Source of the DNA: Croceivirga sp009797885
GTDB lineage: Bacteria; Bacteroidota; Bacteroidia; Flavobacteriales; Flavobacteriaceae
Length of the DNA stretch: 64,000 nt
NCBI GenBank assembly: GCA_045866215.1
Contig: AP035880.1
Coordinates: 4,092,001-4,156,000 of the forward strand
Direction: 5' to 3'
Below the pieces are notes generated by a model. That model saw only the letters and a list, made by a program, of their open reading frames with translations. It ran no database searches and had not been told where the DNA came from. This document shows, piece after piece, positions 8,373-17,435 of the stretch (the first letter of the stretch is position 1; each line of letters begins with the position of its first letter). The position numbers and the translations under genes were made by a program.

Positions 8373-9653
8373 ATGGCAGTAGTTGATACACTTACTTCGC
8401 AAGATGCCATTGCATTGGAGAACCAGTATGGAGCACAGAACTATCACCCCCTTCCCGTTGTTTTGAGTAAGGGGGAAGGTGTTTATGTTTGGGATATGGA
8501 AGGGAAGAAATATTATGATTTTCTTTCGGCCTATTCCGCAGTAAATCAGGGACATTGCCACCCTAAGATTATTTCTGCATTAAAAAATCAAGCAGAGAAT
8601 TTAACGTTGACTTCCCGTGCGTTTTACAATGATGTCCTGGGTAGATATGAAAAGTATGCCACGGAATTTTTTGGGTTTGATAAGTTGTTGCCCATGAACA
8701 CGGGGGCCGAAGCAGTGGAAACTGCAATGAAACTGGCCCGTAAGTGGGGATATGAGAAAAAGGGTATTCCTTCCAATCAGGCCAAAATAGTGGTTTGCCA
8801 GAACAACTTTCACGGTCGTACCATTTCCATTATTTCGGCATCCAACGATCCCATAGCCACGGAGAATTTTGGACCTTTTACCCCGGGGATAGTTTCGATT
8901 CGGTATAACGATATCAATGCCCTTTCCGAAGTGTTGAAAGACAAGAACGTGGCGGCATTTTTAGTGGAGCCCATTCAGGGGGAAGCTGGGGTCTATGTTC
9001 CCGATAAGAACTATATCAAGGAAGCTTTTGAGCTGTGCAAGTCCAAAACTGTCCTTTTCATAGCGGACGAAGTGCAAACGGGGATTGCCCGAACGGGTAG
9101 ATTATTGGCCACCTGTGGCAATTGTGCCTGTGCGGATAAGAACTGTTCGGGAACACCGGAGGTAAAACCGGATGTATTGATTTTGGGAAAAGCAATTTCC
9201 GGGGGCGTATTTCCCGTTTCCGCTGTTTTGGCCAATAATGAGGTTATGGATGTCATCCGCCCCGGTAACCATGGTTCCACTTTTGGAGGCAATCCGTTGG
9301 CATGTGCCGTTGCCCTTGCCGCTTTGGAAGTGGTAAAAGAGGAACGACTTGCGGAAAATGCCGATACCCTTGGAAAAATTTTCCGAGAGGAAATGGAGAA
9401 GTTGATCCAGGAAAGTGATTTGGTGCGTTTGGTCCGTGGCAAAGGGCTGTTGAATGCCATTGTCATCAATGATACGGAGGATAGTTCTACGGCCTGGAAT
9501 ATTTGTATGGCGCTTAAAGGGAACGGATTGTTGGCCAAACCCACCCATGGAAATATCATACGGTTTGCACCTCCTTTGATTATGACGGAAGAGCAGTTGT
9601 ATGAATGTATCGCCATTATCCGAAAGACAATTCTGGAATTTAAGACCCAATAA
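8373..9653 (+). CDS. rocD: Ornithine--oxo-acid transaminase
   Basis: Class III PLP-dependent aminotransferase of 426 residues that converts ornithine and 2-oxoglutarate to glutamate semialdehyde and glutamate, linking arginine, ornithine and proline metabolism. Seen: MNTGAEAVETAMKLARKWGY, FHGRT, VEPIQGEAGV, ADEVQTG and the PLP lysine in LGKAISGG. The true start is the ATG at 8373; the frame opens at a TTG six bases earlier. A short Cys-rich insert, CGNCACADKNCSG (around residue 250), lies between the PLP aspartate and lysine motifs. It could bind a metal and is unlike the classic enzyme. Confidence 0.9.
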   Translation: MAVVDTLTSQDAIALENQYGAQNYHPLPVVLSKGEGVYVWDMEGKKYYDFLSAYSAVNQGHCHPKIISALKNQAENLTLTSRAFYNDVLGRYEKYATEFFGFDKLLPMNTGAEAVETAMKLARKWGYEKKGIPSNQAKIVVCQNNFHGRTISIISASNDPIATENFGPFTPGIVSIRYNDINALSEVLKDKNVAAFLVEPIQGEAGVYVPDKNYIKEAFELCKSKTVLFIADEVQTGIARTGRLLATCGNCACADKNCSGTPEVKPDVLILGKAISGGVFPVSAVLANNEVMDVIRPGNHGSTFGGNPLACAVALAALEVVKEERLAENADTLGKIFREEMEKLIQESDLVRLVRGKGLLNAIVINDTEDSSTAWNICMALKGNGLLAKPTHGNIIRFAPPLIMTEEQLYECIAIIRKTILEFKTQ

Positions 9654-9655
9654 AA

Positions 9656-9680
9656 AAATCCCCGAAAGGGGATTTTATTG
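9656..9680 (+). terminator. Rho-independent terminator after rocD
   Basis: Perfect eight-base stem AAATCCCC/GGGGATTT with a GAAA tetraloop, followed by a T-rich stretch. It begins three bases after the rocD stop. An A-run on the other side lets it also serve the convergent gene ending at 9704. Confidence 0.85.
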
Positions 9681-9703
9681 TTTTCAGGAAAATAGAAAAG
9701 CTT

Positions 9704-11014
9704 TTATGGGACGGTGGCCCCACTACTTCTATTGGCCCGTCTGAGCTGTCTCTGGATTTTCTTGATGGCGGACTCAATGGATTTTTCGGGTTCTATAATA
9801 TTGTATTCCCCCCAAAAATCAGGGTCGGCAAATCCAATGGCCTCATCGGTAAGGATGATGGAACGTCTTATTTTTTCCTTGTTTTTGAGTGATTCGCCGG
9901 AGGTATTTTTCTTCCAATCGGTTATGGCCATTTCGGCAGACATGCTATAGACGGAATTGAAGAGCTTACCCTTCCAGTTTACCTTAAATTCCATTAGGAC
10001 GTTGCTGTAGCTATAATACCATTTCCCATCCTTTTCCCTGTAGTCCACACGATAGGCAACTTCCGTGGGCCACACGTCCACCCTTGCCGGTTTTTTTCGG
10101 ACAAAAAGCTTCGATGCCAAATCACGATCGGTAATATTCAACTTATAAATGGCACTGGTTAGCGTTTTGTTTTCAAAATCTATGAATAATTCCCCTTGGT
10201 ACAACGGATCCCTTATAGAAGGTAATTGACTAAAAGAAATTACATAGATCAACCGGTCATTGATATACGTGGAACGCTCAAAATTAAATACGTAATTGTC
10301 CACGATACCATCCACGAAAATAAAATCGGTATACTTTATGATGTCCACATAAAGCGTATTGAAAGGTCCCCCCTGTAGTTTTAGGGCAACGGTATCCAAT
10401 TTACTATAATCCGTGCTTTTCCTTGCCTTGAACAACTTCATGGCATCGTTCCTAGTGGAGGAGTACGGGGCTTTATAAATATTGACCACAGCCTCCGATA
10501 GGGAGACATTTTTTCGACGTTTTTTAATGGTTTCCCTATAAAAAGCGGTCATAACCGTATTGTTATCCGTGTATTTTTCCCCTCTTCTGGAGAAGACTTC
10601 CCGGACCAGCTTTTCAGCATCCCTTGGAGCATTAATGTTTACACTGCTCAGTTGTGTAAAAGATACTTTCATAGGAATTTCATTGCCGTCTTCCTTCAGT
10701 TCGTTTAAAGGGATGGTTTTGCTTTCATACCCCAAAAAGGCAATAACAATCTTACCTTCGGTTGTGGACGCCGGTATTTTTAGAAGGAATTCACCATCCG
10801 CATTGGAGACGGTGCTGATGTTTGAATTGGCCAATGTGATGGATGCCAAAGCCAAAGGCTTTTTTGTGTTCGCATCAAAGATTTCCCCTTTATATTCGGA
10901 AAACCGTTCTTGATCTTGTTGAAAGGCCTTGGTGTGCTGCACACTCAACCCCGTCAAAATAAGACAGAGTAAAAAAGCCCATGGTTTCATACCATATATT
11001 AGTTTCGTTTTCAT
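9704..11014 (-). CDS. Exported protein with carboxypeptidase-like regulatory domain
   Basis: A 436-residue exported protein. After a signal peptide ending in the QHTKAFQQ region, residues about 38-125 form a carboxypeptidase-regulatory-like beta-sandwich (YKGEIFDANTKKPLALASIT, then SNADGEFLLKIPAS), a fold frequent at the N-terminus of TonB-linked proteins. The rest is a beta-rich domain (SAIYKLNITDR, VDYREKDGKWYYSYSN) like the DUF5686 group, but without a visible long barrel. It is probably a periplasmic or surface protein. The C-terminus (LRRANRSSGATVP) is short and basic. Confidence 0.65.
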   Translation of the reverse strand: MKTKLIYGMKPWAFLLCLILTGLSVQHTKAFQQDQERFSEYKGEIFDANTKKPLALASITLANSNISTVSNADGEFLLKIPASTTEGKIVIAFLGYESKTIPLNELKEDGNEIPMKVSFTQLSSVNINAPRDAEKLVREVFSRRGEKYTDNNTVMTAFYRETIKKRRKNVSLSEAVVNIYKAPYSSTRNDAMKLFKARKSTDYSKLDTVALKLQGGPFNTLYVDIIKYTDFIFVDGIVDNYVFNFERSTYINDRLIYVISFSQLPSIRDPLYQGELFIDFENKTLTSAIYKLNITDRDLASKLFVRKKPARVDVWPTEVAYRVDYREKDGKWYYSYSNVLMEFKVNWKGKLFNSVYSMSAEMAITDWKKNTSGESLKNKEKIRRSIILTDEAIGFADPDFWGEYNIIEPEKSIESAIKKIQRQLRRANRSSGATVP

Positions 11015-11462
11015 GATTCCTAATTTTATGTAAAATTAATGAATGTTCGTTTTGTGTTGTACTATTGTCTTTCGTGTTGTTCCGATTGTACTTCGGAATC
11101 TCATTATGCTGAATATGAATTCTTTATGATGAGAACCTGAAACCAGTTCAGTTTGACGTAACGTTCTGCGCTTACTTACGGATACGCTATTAAAATTAGT
11201 GTGAATTTTAACAACGGACTGTTAAAAACCTTAAAAAAACGTGAATTCGATATCATTTTTTATCAACCAAAATCCGTCAAATTGAGTGGTTTTTCGAATT
11301 GAAATGAAGAAGAATTGTATCGAAATTAGGATTTTGCAAGAAAATTACTTGCCTGCCTTGCCGGCTAGGCAGGTTTTTCGATACATTTTTGCTTTCGCAA
11401 AAACACTCAAAATGACGTAATTTTCTTATATAGAACTCACGTTAAACAAAAAAGCTTCCGTT
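11015..11462. other. 448-base intergenic region
   Basis: No convincing gene lies here. It is the upstream region of the gene ending at 11014 and the downstream region of the VOC gene. The right-hand half holds the nested inverted repeat at 11275-11417. The left-hand half is AT-rich with no recognisable promoter box that I can support. Confidence 0.7.
11275..11417. repeat. Nested imperfect palindrome, 143 bases
   Basis: Outer arms CGTCAAATTGAGTG (11275-11288) and CACTCAAAATGACG (11404-11417) match at 12 of 14 positions as an inverted repeat. Inside them GTATCGAAA (11317) pairs exactly with TTTCGATAC (11376). At the centre CCTGCC (11352) pairs with GGCAGG (11368) around GCCGGC. A small TTTTGC/GCAAAA hairpin sits in the right arm. 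Arms of this GTCATTT-type are known as dispersed intergenic repeats in Bacteroidetes; whether this one is dispersed here cannot be seen from one window. Confidence 0.7.
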
Positions 11463-11846
11463 TTAACCTTCGTAGATCTCCAGGGGCAGGTTATCCGGGT
11501 CCGCAAAAAAGGTAAACTTCTTTTGGGTCAGCTCATCAATACGGATGGGTTCCGTTGCTATTCCTGCCTGGTTCAGCCGCATTACTGCAGCCTCAACATC
11601 CTCCACTTCAAATGCTAAATGGCGCAATCCACAAGCTTCAGGACGGCTTGTCCTTTCCGGAGGATTGGGAAAGGAAAACAATTCAATCGTGTAATGGGCA
11701 TTTAGTGCCAAGTCCAATTTGTAGGAGTTGCGTTGTTCCCGGTAGGTTTCCCTTAAAACTTCCAATCCAAGCACCTTGGTGTAAAAGTGCTTGGATTTGT
11801 GGTAATCGGAACAAATAATGGCAATATGGTGTATTCCCCTGAACAT
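11463..11846 (-). CDS. VOC family protein, glyoxalase I-like
   Basis: Single vicinal-oxygen-chelate protein of 127 residues with the usual two beta-alpha-beta-beta-beta repeats. Probable metal ligands are His7, Glu55, His76 and Glu123, all at expected positions. The sequence MFRGIHHIAIICSDYHKSK and FFADPDNLPLEIYE fits the YaeR/GloA2-like branch. The substrate is unknown. It starts five bases beyond the stop of the upstream M14 peptidase gene, so the two are likely co-transcribed. Confidence 0.8.
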   Translation of the reverse strand: MFRGIHHIAIICSDYHKSKHFYTKVLGLEVLRETYREQRNSYKLDLALNAHYTIELFSFPNPPERTSRPEACGLRHLAFEVEDVEAAVMRLNQAGIATEPIRIDELTQKKFTFFADPDNLPLEIYEG

Positions 11847-11851
11847 GGATT

Positions 11852-14311
11852 TTAATTTACCATAAAGAGGGCATTGGCAAAAAAGAGTTTTCCATTTTCC
11901 CAGAAACCCCTAAAAAGGGGATTGTCCACCATGTAAACTACTCGCCCCTTACCATATTTTTCAACGCCAAACACCAGGGATTTTCCAATCTTTTTTTGGA
12001 TTTCACTGCCCGCAAAACCTGAAACAGGCTTGGTTTTGTTTTCAAGGTATACCGTATTCCCATGGGGTAGATAGTCGTAGGTGTCACTACCAAGTTTTAG
12101 ACTAAAGTACTGGTTTCCATACCCATAGGCCAAAGGATGGGTATTATCTACTTTCGTCTCAAAGATGGCCCCGGTGATGGCATTTTTCATGGATTCCCGT
12201 TGAAGATCTTTGTGGGGCATTAGGTTGGTATCCGAACTATCATTGGTGTGTTCTTTTTGTTTGATGCCGAAGCCATTTTCCCCGTCAATTCCTTTTATGG
12301 CCCCTCCCATGGCAATTAATTTGCCGCCATTTTGAACCCAATCTTTAATGGCTTTTAGCCTATCCTCATTCATAAATTGGGAATAGCGTCCACTGGGCAG
12401 GACAAAAATGTCATATTCATCAAGGTTTACGCGATCCATGTAGTCCGTATCGATAACGGTGAGCGGATAGTGCAATTGCCTTTCAAAGAAATGCCATATT
12501 TCACCAAAACGAAGGGTGGAAGTGGGACCACCGGCAAGAATGGCCACTTTCGGTTTTTTTATCATTTGCACATAGCTTGAACCAAAATCCTTTCCGGAAT
12601 CCACATAACCAGTATTTGTGGGCGTGAGTAGCGTATGGTGCTTATAGGCCACTGTGGAAAGCACCTCTATGAAATCCTTCTTTTCAGCATTGTCCGAAGA
12701 AACAATAATAAGACTGCCCCTTGCAAACGATTGGCCATTAATGCTAAAGGGGGCATAAGCGGTCCTGACCCGAATGTCGTTCTGTAACAAATCCGCAAGG
12801 AAACGGGCATCCCTCATACTGTTCCATTCCAAAATATGGGCATAGGCCCCATCACGGATGTTGGCACCCTTTGGAGGATATATATTCCACTCGTCCGTTA
12901 TCTCATAAGGGACATTTGAGAGGCTTGCCGTGGCATCGAGTCCATAGGCATAAGGGAGTGACCACGCCGTAATATCATAGGTCAGTGAATCGCTCAATTT
13001 TGCACTGGGTTCAAACAGCACCTTGACCATGGTTCCCTTGGCTTGATCTGTGGAAACGACCAATGCATTATCGTCTACATTTTTTGATTTTGTGGTCCTT
13101 GAGGCATAATTGAACCCTTTTACGGTACCTTTCTTTGCCCTACCGTACACGATTTCGTGATTGGCCAATAGGTTTTCCAAGGCGTTGATATGATCTGGAT
13201 TGCCACTTAATACATAGCTCTTGTACTTAAAATCCCTGTCCTTGTAAAACTTTTTGAATTCGCTGGTTAGTTTTTCCACATTTTTGGAAGCTACTTCAAC
13301 GGTGGACAGCCCTGTGGTGAAGTGATGTGCGATCCGGTCCTTCAAGGTAAGTGTGTCCCCTATTCCGGTAATGATCCCCAATCCTGCGCGCCCACTGCCC
13401 CCTTGCTCGTAGGTCATGCCAATGGCCCCATTGTAGGTAGGGTAAGTATCGCCATAGCTTGGATAGAACAGATCAAAAACCTCCTTGGTGAAATAGAACC
13501 ATCCATTGGCATCAAAATACTTGGCATGGTTCCTTCCAATGGTTTCCTGAAAGTTTCTTTGAAAATCGGTAATCACTTCGTGATAGGGCTCTGCTGCCGG
13601 GGCAAAATAATAGGGGTTGTTTACCCCTTGCTCATGGAAGTCCACATGAACGTGGGGCAACCATTTGTTGTACTCTTTAATTCGTTGTTGGCTTTCTACC
13701 TGTGTCAGCCAGGCCCAGTCCCTATTCAAATCGAACATATAGTGGTTACTTCTCCCAGACAACCATCCTTCATGGTGTTCTTTGCTGTTGGGGTCCACTT
13801 GAAATGGGGTATTTTTATATTGGTTGTACCAGTTGCTATACCGATCTCGGCCATCCGGATTAATACAGGGATCAATGATGACCACGGTATTTTCCAAATA
13901 CCCACTTTTTTTGGTCAGCAGTTCATAAATGGTCTTCATGGCGGCCTCCGTACCAACGCTTTCATTGCCATGTACGTTGTAACTTAACCAAACAATGGCT
14001 TTGGAGGCATTTCCTTCACCTTGCAATGCCTTTAGGTGCTCTTGTCGGATATTTTCCAGGTTCGCCAGGTTTTCAGCAGAGGAAACGAAAGCCAATACCA
14101 AGGGCCTACGTTCGTAGGTTTGGCCATATTCCATCAGCTTCACCCGTGCACCCTCGCTTTTTGCAATATGCTCATAATAGTCCACTACCTCATGATGCCT
14201 ACTGAATTGGGTGCCCAAATCATAGCCAAAAAATTCGGAGGGGGATTTAAGCTCTTGGGAAAAAAGGGATATCGTAAAAATAAGGGAAAGGGATAGTAAA
14301 AATCGCTTCAT
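11852..14311 (-). CDS. M14 family zinc carboxypeptidase, secreted
   Basis: About 819 residues from MKRFLLSLSLIFTISLFSQ, which gives a clear signal peptide; two in-frame ATGs upstream would add a short N-terminal stretch. The peptidase domain carries zinc ligands in HGNES (His114, Glu117) and DFHEQG (His226), plus NPDGRDR (151-157). The C-terminal third (VAILAGGPTSTLRFGEIW, VLPSGRYSQ, NGGKLIAMGG) resembles a class I glutamine-amidotransferase-like sandwich. A related protein is encoded at 55580-58093. It is probably periplasmic or surface-bound and acts on peptides; the specificity is not visible. Confidence 0.85.
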   Translation of the reverse strand: MKRFLLSLSLIFTISLFSQELKSPSEFFGYDLGTQFSRHHEVVDYYEHIAKSEGARVKLMEYGQTYERRPLVLAFVSSAENLANLENIRQEHLKALQGEGNASKAIVWLSYNVHGNESVGTEAAMKTIYELLTKKSGYLENTVVIIDPCINPDGRDRYSNWYNQYKNTPFQVDPNSKEHHEGWLSGRSNHYMFDLNRDWAWLTQVESQQRIKEYNKWLPHVHVDFHEQGVNNPYYFAPAAEPYHEVITDFQRNFQETIGRNHAKYFDANGWFYFTKEVFDLFYPSYGDTYPTYNGAIGMTYEQGGSGRAGLGIITGIGDTLTLKDRIAHHFTTGLSTVEVASKNVEKLTSEFKKFYKDRDFKYKSYVLSGNPDHINALENLLANHEIVYGRAKKGTVKGFNYASRTTKSKNVDDNALVVSTDQAKGTMVKVLFEPSAKLSDSLTYDITAWSLPYAYGLDATASLSNVPYEITDEWNIYPPKGANIRDGAYAHILEWNSMRDARFLADLLQNDIRVRTAYAPFSINGQSFARGSLIIVSSDNAEKKDFIEVLSTVAYKHHTLLTPTNTGYVDSGKDFGSSYVQMIKKPKVAILAGGPTSTLRFGEIWHFFERQLHYPLTVIDTDYMDRVNLDEYDIFVLPSGRYSQFMNEDRLKAIKDWVQNGGKLIAMGGAIKGIDGENGFGIKQKEHTNDSSDTNLMPHKDLQRESMKNAITGAIFETKVDNTHPLAYGYGNQYFSLKLGSDTYDYLPHGNTVYLENKTKPVSGFAGSEIQKKIGKSLVFGVEKYGKGRVVYMVDNPLFRGFWENGKLFFANALFMVN

Positions 14312-14422
14312 AAAGGGTTTCATTAGCTTAGGAATCAAATCTAATTAAAAAAACGCGCATTGTGCAATTAACTTATTTTTAGGAGTGCAATGGTAGAAGT
14401 GGTTTATCTTTAGCCTGATATT

Positions 14423-14430
14423 TAAGTTTG
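14423..14430 (+). promoter_or_regulatory. TAnnTTTG -7 box of bshC
   Basis: TAAGTTTG, an exact -7 consensus, ends one base before the bshC ATG at 14432. If used, the transcript would be leaderless. The -33 region (GGTTTAT) is a weak match. Confidence 0.45.
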
Positions 14431-14431
14431 A

Positions 14432-16033
14432 ATGGAAGTAGACTGTATCCCTTTTAGGAAAACGGGTTATTTCTCCAAATTGATTTGTGATTATTTGGAT
14501 GAAAGTGAAAATGTAAAACCGTTCTATAACCGTTTCCCCTCCCTTGAAAATTTTAAAGTACAACTTGAGGAAAAATCCAGGAATTTTCCATCGGGCCATA
14601 GGGAATTGCTCTCCAATGCATTAGTGAAGCAGTATCATGGAATTGAAGCATCGGAAGGGACGTTACAACACATCGAGTCCCTAAAAAACCGGCACACCTA
14701 CACCATTGTAACGGGACATCAATTGAACCTTTTTACGGGTCCTTTATACTTTCTGTATAAGATCATTTCAGTCATTAACCTGTGTGAAGAGCTTAAAAAG
14801 GCCTATCCGGAGAACGATTTTGTTCCCGTGTTTTGGATGGCGTCCGAAGACCATGATTTTGATGAAATCAACCATTTCAATTTCCAAGGGAAGAAAATAC
14901 AATGGAACAGGGCTTCCGGAGGTGCCGTAGGCAGAATGGATACCAATGGATTGGAAGAAGTCTTTGAGGTGGTTTCGGCAAAACTGGGCAATTCCAAAAA
15001 TGCCAATACGCTTAAGGAGCTATTTAAGGAAGCTTACCTGGGACATACTTCACTTACGGATGCCACCCGATTTTTGGCCAATACCCTTTTTGGTGAGTTG
15101 GGCCTTGTGGTGGTTGATGGTGATGATGTTCGGTTGAAGGAACTTTTTATTCCCTTTATCAAAAAGGACATTTTTGAAAACCAACCCTATCATTCGATTA
15201 CTAAAACCATAGCAGAACTCTCCGCTGTCCCTGGGGATTATAAAATTCAGGTAAATCCAAGGGAAATCAATTATTTTTATGTAAAGGAGGGGCTCCGCGA
15301 ACGGATTGTGGAAAAAGGAGGGGCTTATGTGGTAAATGATACTGATATTCAGTTTACCGGGGCGGAACTGGAACAGGAGATCGCTTCCCATCCCGAGCGC
15401 TTTTCCCCCAATGTTGTCGCCAGGCCATTGTACCAGGAAACCATTCTGCCCAATCTTTGCTACATTGGAGGGGGCGGGGAATTGGCCTATTGGTTGGAGC
15501 TCAAAGCGTATTTTGAGGCCATGGGTATTACCTTTCCCATGTTGCTACTGAGGAATTCGGCTCTGGTCATAACCGAAAAAGAAGCGAAGAAGGTAAAAAA
15601 GCTTCAACTGGAAATGTCCGATCTATTTCTGAAACAGAATAGCCTGATCAACAAAAAAATCCGAAAGATTTCCAATATTGATATTGATTTTTCCCCCCAA
15701 AAAAAACTACTGGAAGACCAATTTTCCCAGTTGTACGAATTGGCCGAACAAACGGATAAATCCTTTTTGGGTGCTGTGAAGGCACAGGAGGTCAAGCAAA
15801 AAAAGGGATTGGATTTTCTTGAAAAACGCTTGTTAAAGGCGCAGAAACGAAAACTAAAGGACCATGTCATTCGGTTGACCGAACTTCAGAATACGTTGTT
15901 CCCCAACTATTCCCTACAGGAGCGGCAATTGAATTTTTCCGAACTGTATTTGGAACACGGGGAAGCCCTTATTCCCATGCTCAAAGGCGCACTGAAACCT
16001 TTGGAAGGGAAATTTTTGATCCTACGGTATTAA
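14432..16033 (+). CDS. bshC: Bacillithiol biosynthesis cysteine-adding enzyme BshC
   Basis: A 533-residue putative cysteine ligase that adds cysteine to glucosaminyl-malate, the last step of bacillithiol synthesis. The N-terminal DCIPFRKTGYFSKLICDYL, the TIVTGHQLNLFTGPLYFLYK segment (about 90-110), PVFWMASEDHDFDEI (about 131-145) and YIGGGGELAYWLELK (about 345) are family signatures; the nucleotidyltransferase-like HxGH equivalent lies in TGHQLN. A predicted coiled coil (about 385-470) follows, as usual. Its 3' end overlaps the convergent flavoprotein gene by 12 bases. Confidence 0.92.
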   Translation: MEVDCIPFRKTGYFSKLICDYLDESENVKPFYNRFPSLENFKVQLEEKSRNFPSGHRELLSNALVKQYHGIEASEGTLQHIESLKNRHTYTIVTGHQLNLFTGPLYFLYKIISVINLCEELKKAYPENDFVPVFWMASEDHDFDEINHFNFQGKKIQWNRASGGAVGRMDTNGLEEVFEVVSAKLGNSKNANTLKELFKEAYLGHTSLTDATRFLANTLFGELGLVVVDGDDVRLKELFIPFIKKDIFENQPYHSITKTIAELSAVPGDYKIQVNPREINYFYVKEGLRERIVEKGGAYVVNDTDIQFTGAELEQEIASHPERFSPNVVARPLYQETILPNLCYIGGGGELAYWLELKAYFEAMGITFPMLLLRNSALVITEKEAKKVKKLQLEMSDLFLKQNSLINKKIRKISNIDIDFSPQKKLLEDQFSQLYELAEQTDKSFLGAVKAQEVKQKKGLDFLEKRLLKAQKRKLKDHVIRLTELQNTLFPNYSLQERQLNFSELYLEHGEALIPMLKGALKPLEGKFLILRY

Positions 16034-16564
16034 AAAGGTACCGCTCCATTCACCTTCCATTTTTAGAAATTCTACGCGTAAATGGTAGGGTTGTTTCAGT
16101 TTTAAGTATTCAATGCGTGTAGGTTGGATTTCAACCATACAAAAGTGGTCACTTTCCGTGAGGTACTCTATCCCATCGGGTTGGTCTATTTTAATTCCGG
16201 GGGGGAGTACTGTTGTATAGTCCTTTCTGGATTTGGCCGGAATGGATTTCCATATCTTTCGCAACATTTCCGGGTTCTCCTTAATGTCCGCCTTTCCCTC
16301 CACTTGCAACTGTATCATTTTTTTAGGATGGTAAAATAGGGCGGATACGGTATTGTTCCGACGTATCTGCTCCACTTTTGGGGAGCGTTTGTCCGTGTAG
16401 AACAATAATTGGAGATTGGGTTGGACCTTTCGTAAAACTACCGTACGTTGACAAGGAATGTTCCCGGAAAGTGTTCCCAAAGCAAAATATTTAAACGGAT
16501 GGCCTTTTTTTACAATTCCGTTAATTAGCTCATTTTTAATTTGTTGAAAGATTAATTGGTCCAA
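16022..16564 (-). CDS. Pyridoxamine 5'-phosphate oxidase-like FMN protein
   Basis: A 180-residue split-barrel flavoprotein. PFKYFALGTLSGNIPCQRTV and LLFYTDKRSPKVEQIRRNN match the FMN-binding face of the PNPOx family; the C-terminus RVEFLKMEGEWSGTFLIP resembles its dimer-end motif. It is shorter than true PdxH and lacks the full pyridoxine-binding tail, so it is probably an FMN-dependent reductase or chaperone of unknown substrate. It is convergent with bshC. Confidence 0.75.
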   Translation of the reverse strand: MDQLIFQQIKNELINGIVKKGHPFKYFALGTLSGNIPCQRTVVLRKVQPNLQLLFYTDKRSPKVEQIRRNNTVSALFYHPKKMIQLQVEGKADIKENPEMLRKIWKSIPAKSRKDYTTVLPPGIKIDQPDGIEYLTESDHFCMVEIQPTRIEYLKLKQPYHLRVEFLKMEGEWSGTFLIP

Positions 16565-16715
16565 AACGAAACTTTTTTCAAAAATAATTCAAAAAAAGGG
16601 TAGGGTTAAAGCGAGTTGGGTTGTTCTATACACAAATTGCTATGAAAAGGGTTGCAACCCTTTAAAAATTTGAATTAGATAATTCATGTGTTTAGGTTGG
16701 TTTTGATTTTACTTA

Positions 16716-16751
16716 AAAAGCCCCGGAGTGGTTCCCGGGGCTTTTACTTTT
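16716..16751. terminator. Bidirectional terminator closing the sugar operon
   Basis: Eleven-base stem AAAAGCCCCGG/CCGGGGCTTTT with an eight-base loop, an A-run on one side and T-rich sequence on the other. It lies 19-54 bases beyond the pgmB stop and marks the 3' end of the carbohydrate locus on the minus strand. Confidence 0.85.
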
Positions 16752-16769
16752 TTGTGACCGATGTTCTTT

Positions 16770-17429
16770 CTAGAACAAGTCTTTAAAATGCGCTTTCACG
16801 GCAAATAGGGTAGCTTCCTTCATGGTATCAAAACGGACATCGGCATGACCTACACGTTCCTCCGGACCAATACCAACGGTATAAAAACCTCCGGCTTGGG
16901 CTGCGTCGATACCGGCTTCGGCGTCCTCATAAACAATGCATTCATTGGGCTGTAGATCCAATTTCTTTGCCCCGTACAGGAAAATATCCGGAGCGGGCTT
17001 GCTTTTGGAGACGCTATTGCCATCACCAATAACATCAAAGAATTTAGTGGCTTCCAATTGGGAAAGCACCTTGGTGGAATTCTTACTGGCACTCCCCAAG
17101 GCAACTTTAAACCCTTCTTGTCGTAAAAGCGTCAACAGTTCCTGGGCACCGGACAGGTAATCCTTTGGGCTCATTTGATCAAGGCTATCCACATAAATGT
17201 TGTTTTTAAGTGTCGCCAATTCCATCAGTTTGGCTTCCGAAACTTGGGCGTTGTTATGGTCCTTGATAATGTGGATGGAATCCATTCGGGATACCCCACG
17301 AAGTTTTTCATTGACTTCCCGATCAAATGCCCATCCCATATCATCGGATAGTTTTTTCCAAGCGAGGTAATGAAGTTCGGCGGTGTCCGTAATAACCCCG
17401 TCCAAATCAAAAATAAATCCTTTTATCAT
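16770..17429 (-). CDS. pgmB: Beta-phosphoglucomutase
   Basis: HAD-superfamily enzyme of 219 residues that interconverts beta-glucose-1-phosphate and glucose-6-phosphate. Motif I is FDLDGVITDTAELHYLAWK with nucleophile Asp8 and acid/base Asp10. GVSRMDS (about 45-51), GSASKNS (about 116) and YEDAEAGIDAAQAG (about 165-178) are the substrate and metal motifs of PgmB. It starts six bases after the GH65 phosphorylase stop, the classic pairing: the phosphorylase releases beta-glucose-1-phosphate and PgmB feeds it into glycolysis. Confidence 0.93.
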   Translation of the reverse strand: MIKGFIFDLDGVITDTAELHYLAWKKLSDDMGWAFDREVNEKLRGVSRMDSIHIIKDHNNAQVSEAKLMELATLKNNIYVDSLDQMSPKDYLSGAQELLTLLRQEGFKVALGSASKNSTKVLSQLEATKFFDVIGDGNSVSKSKPAPDIFLYGAKKLDLQPNECIVYEDAEAGIDAAQAGGFYTVGIGPEERVGHADVRFDTMKEATLFAVKAHFKDLF

Positions 17430-17435
17430 CGTTTT

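Noticed and set aside
13322..13987. Plus-strand open frame of 221 codons opposite the M14 peptidase
   Set aside because: Antisense to the zinc-site-bearing peptidase domain; the long stop-free run reflects codon bias of the real gene.
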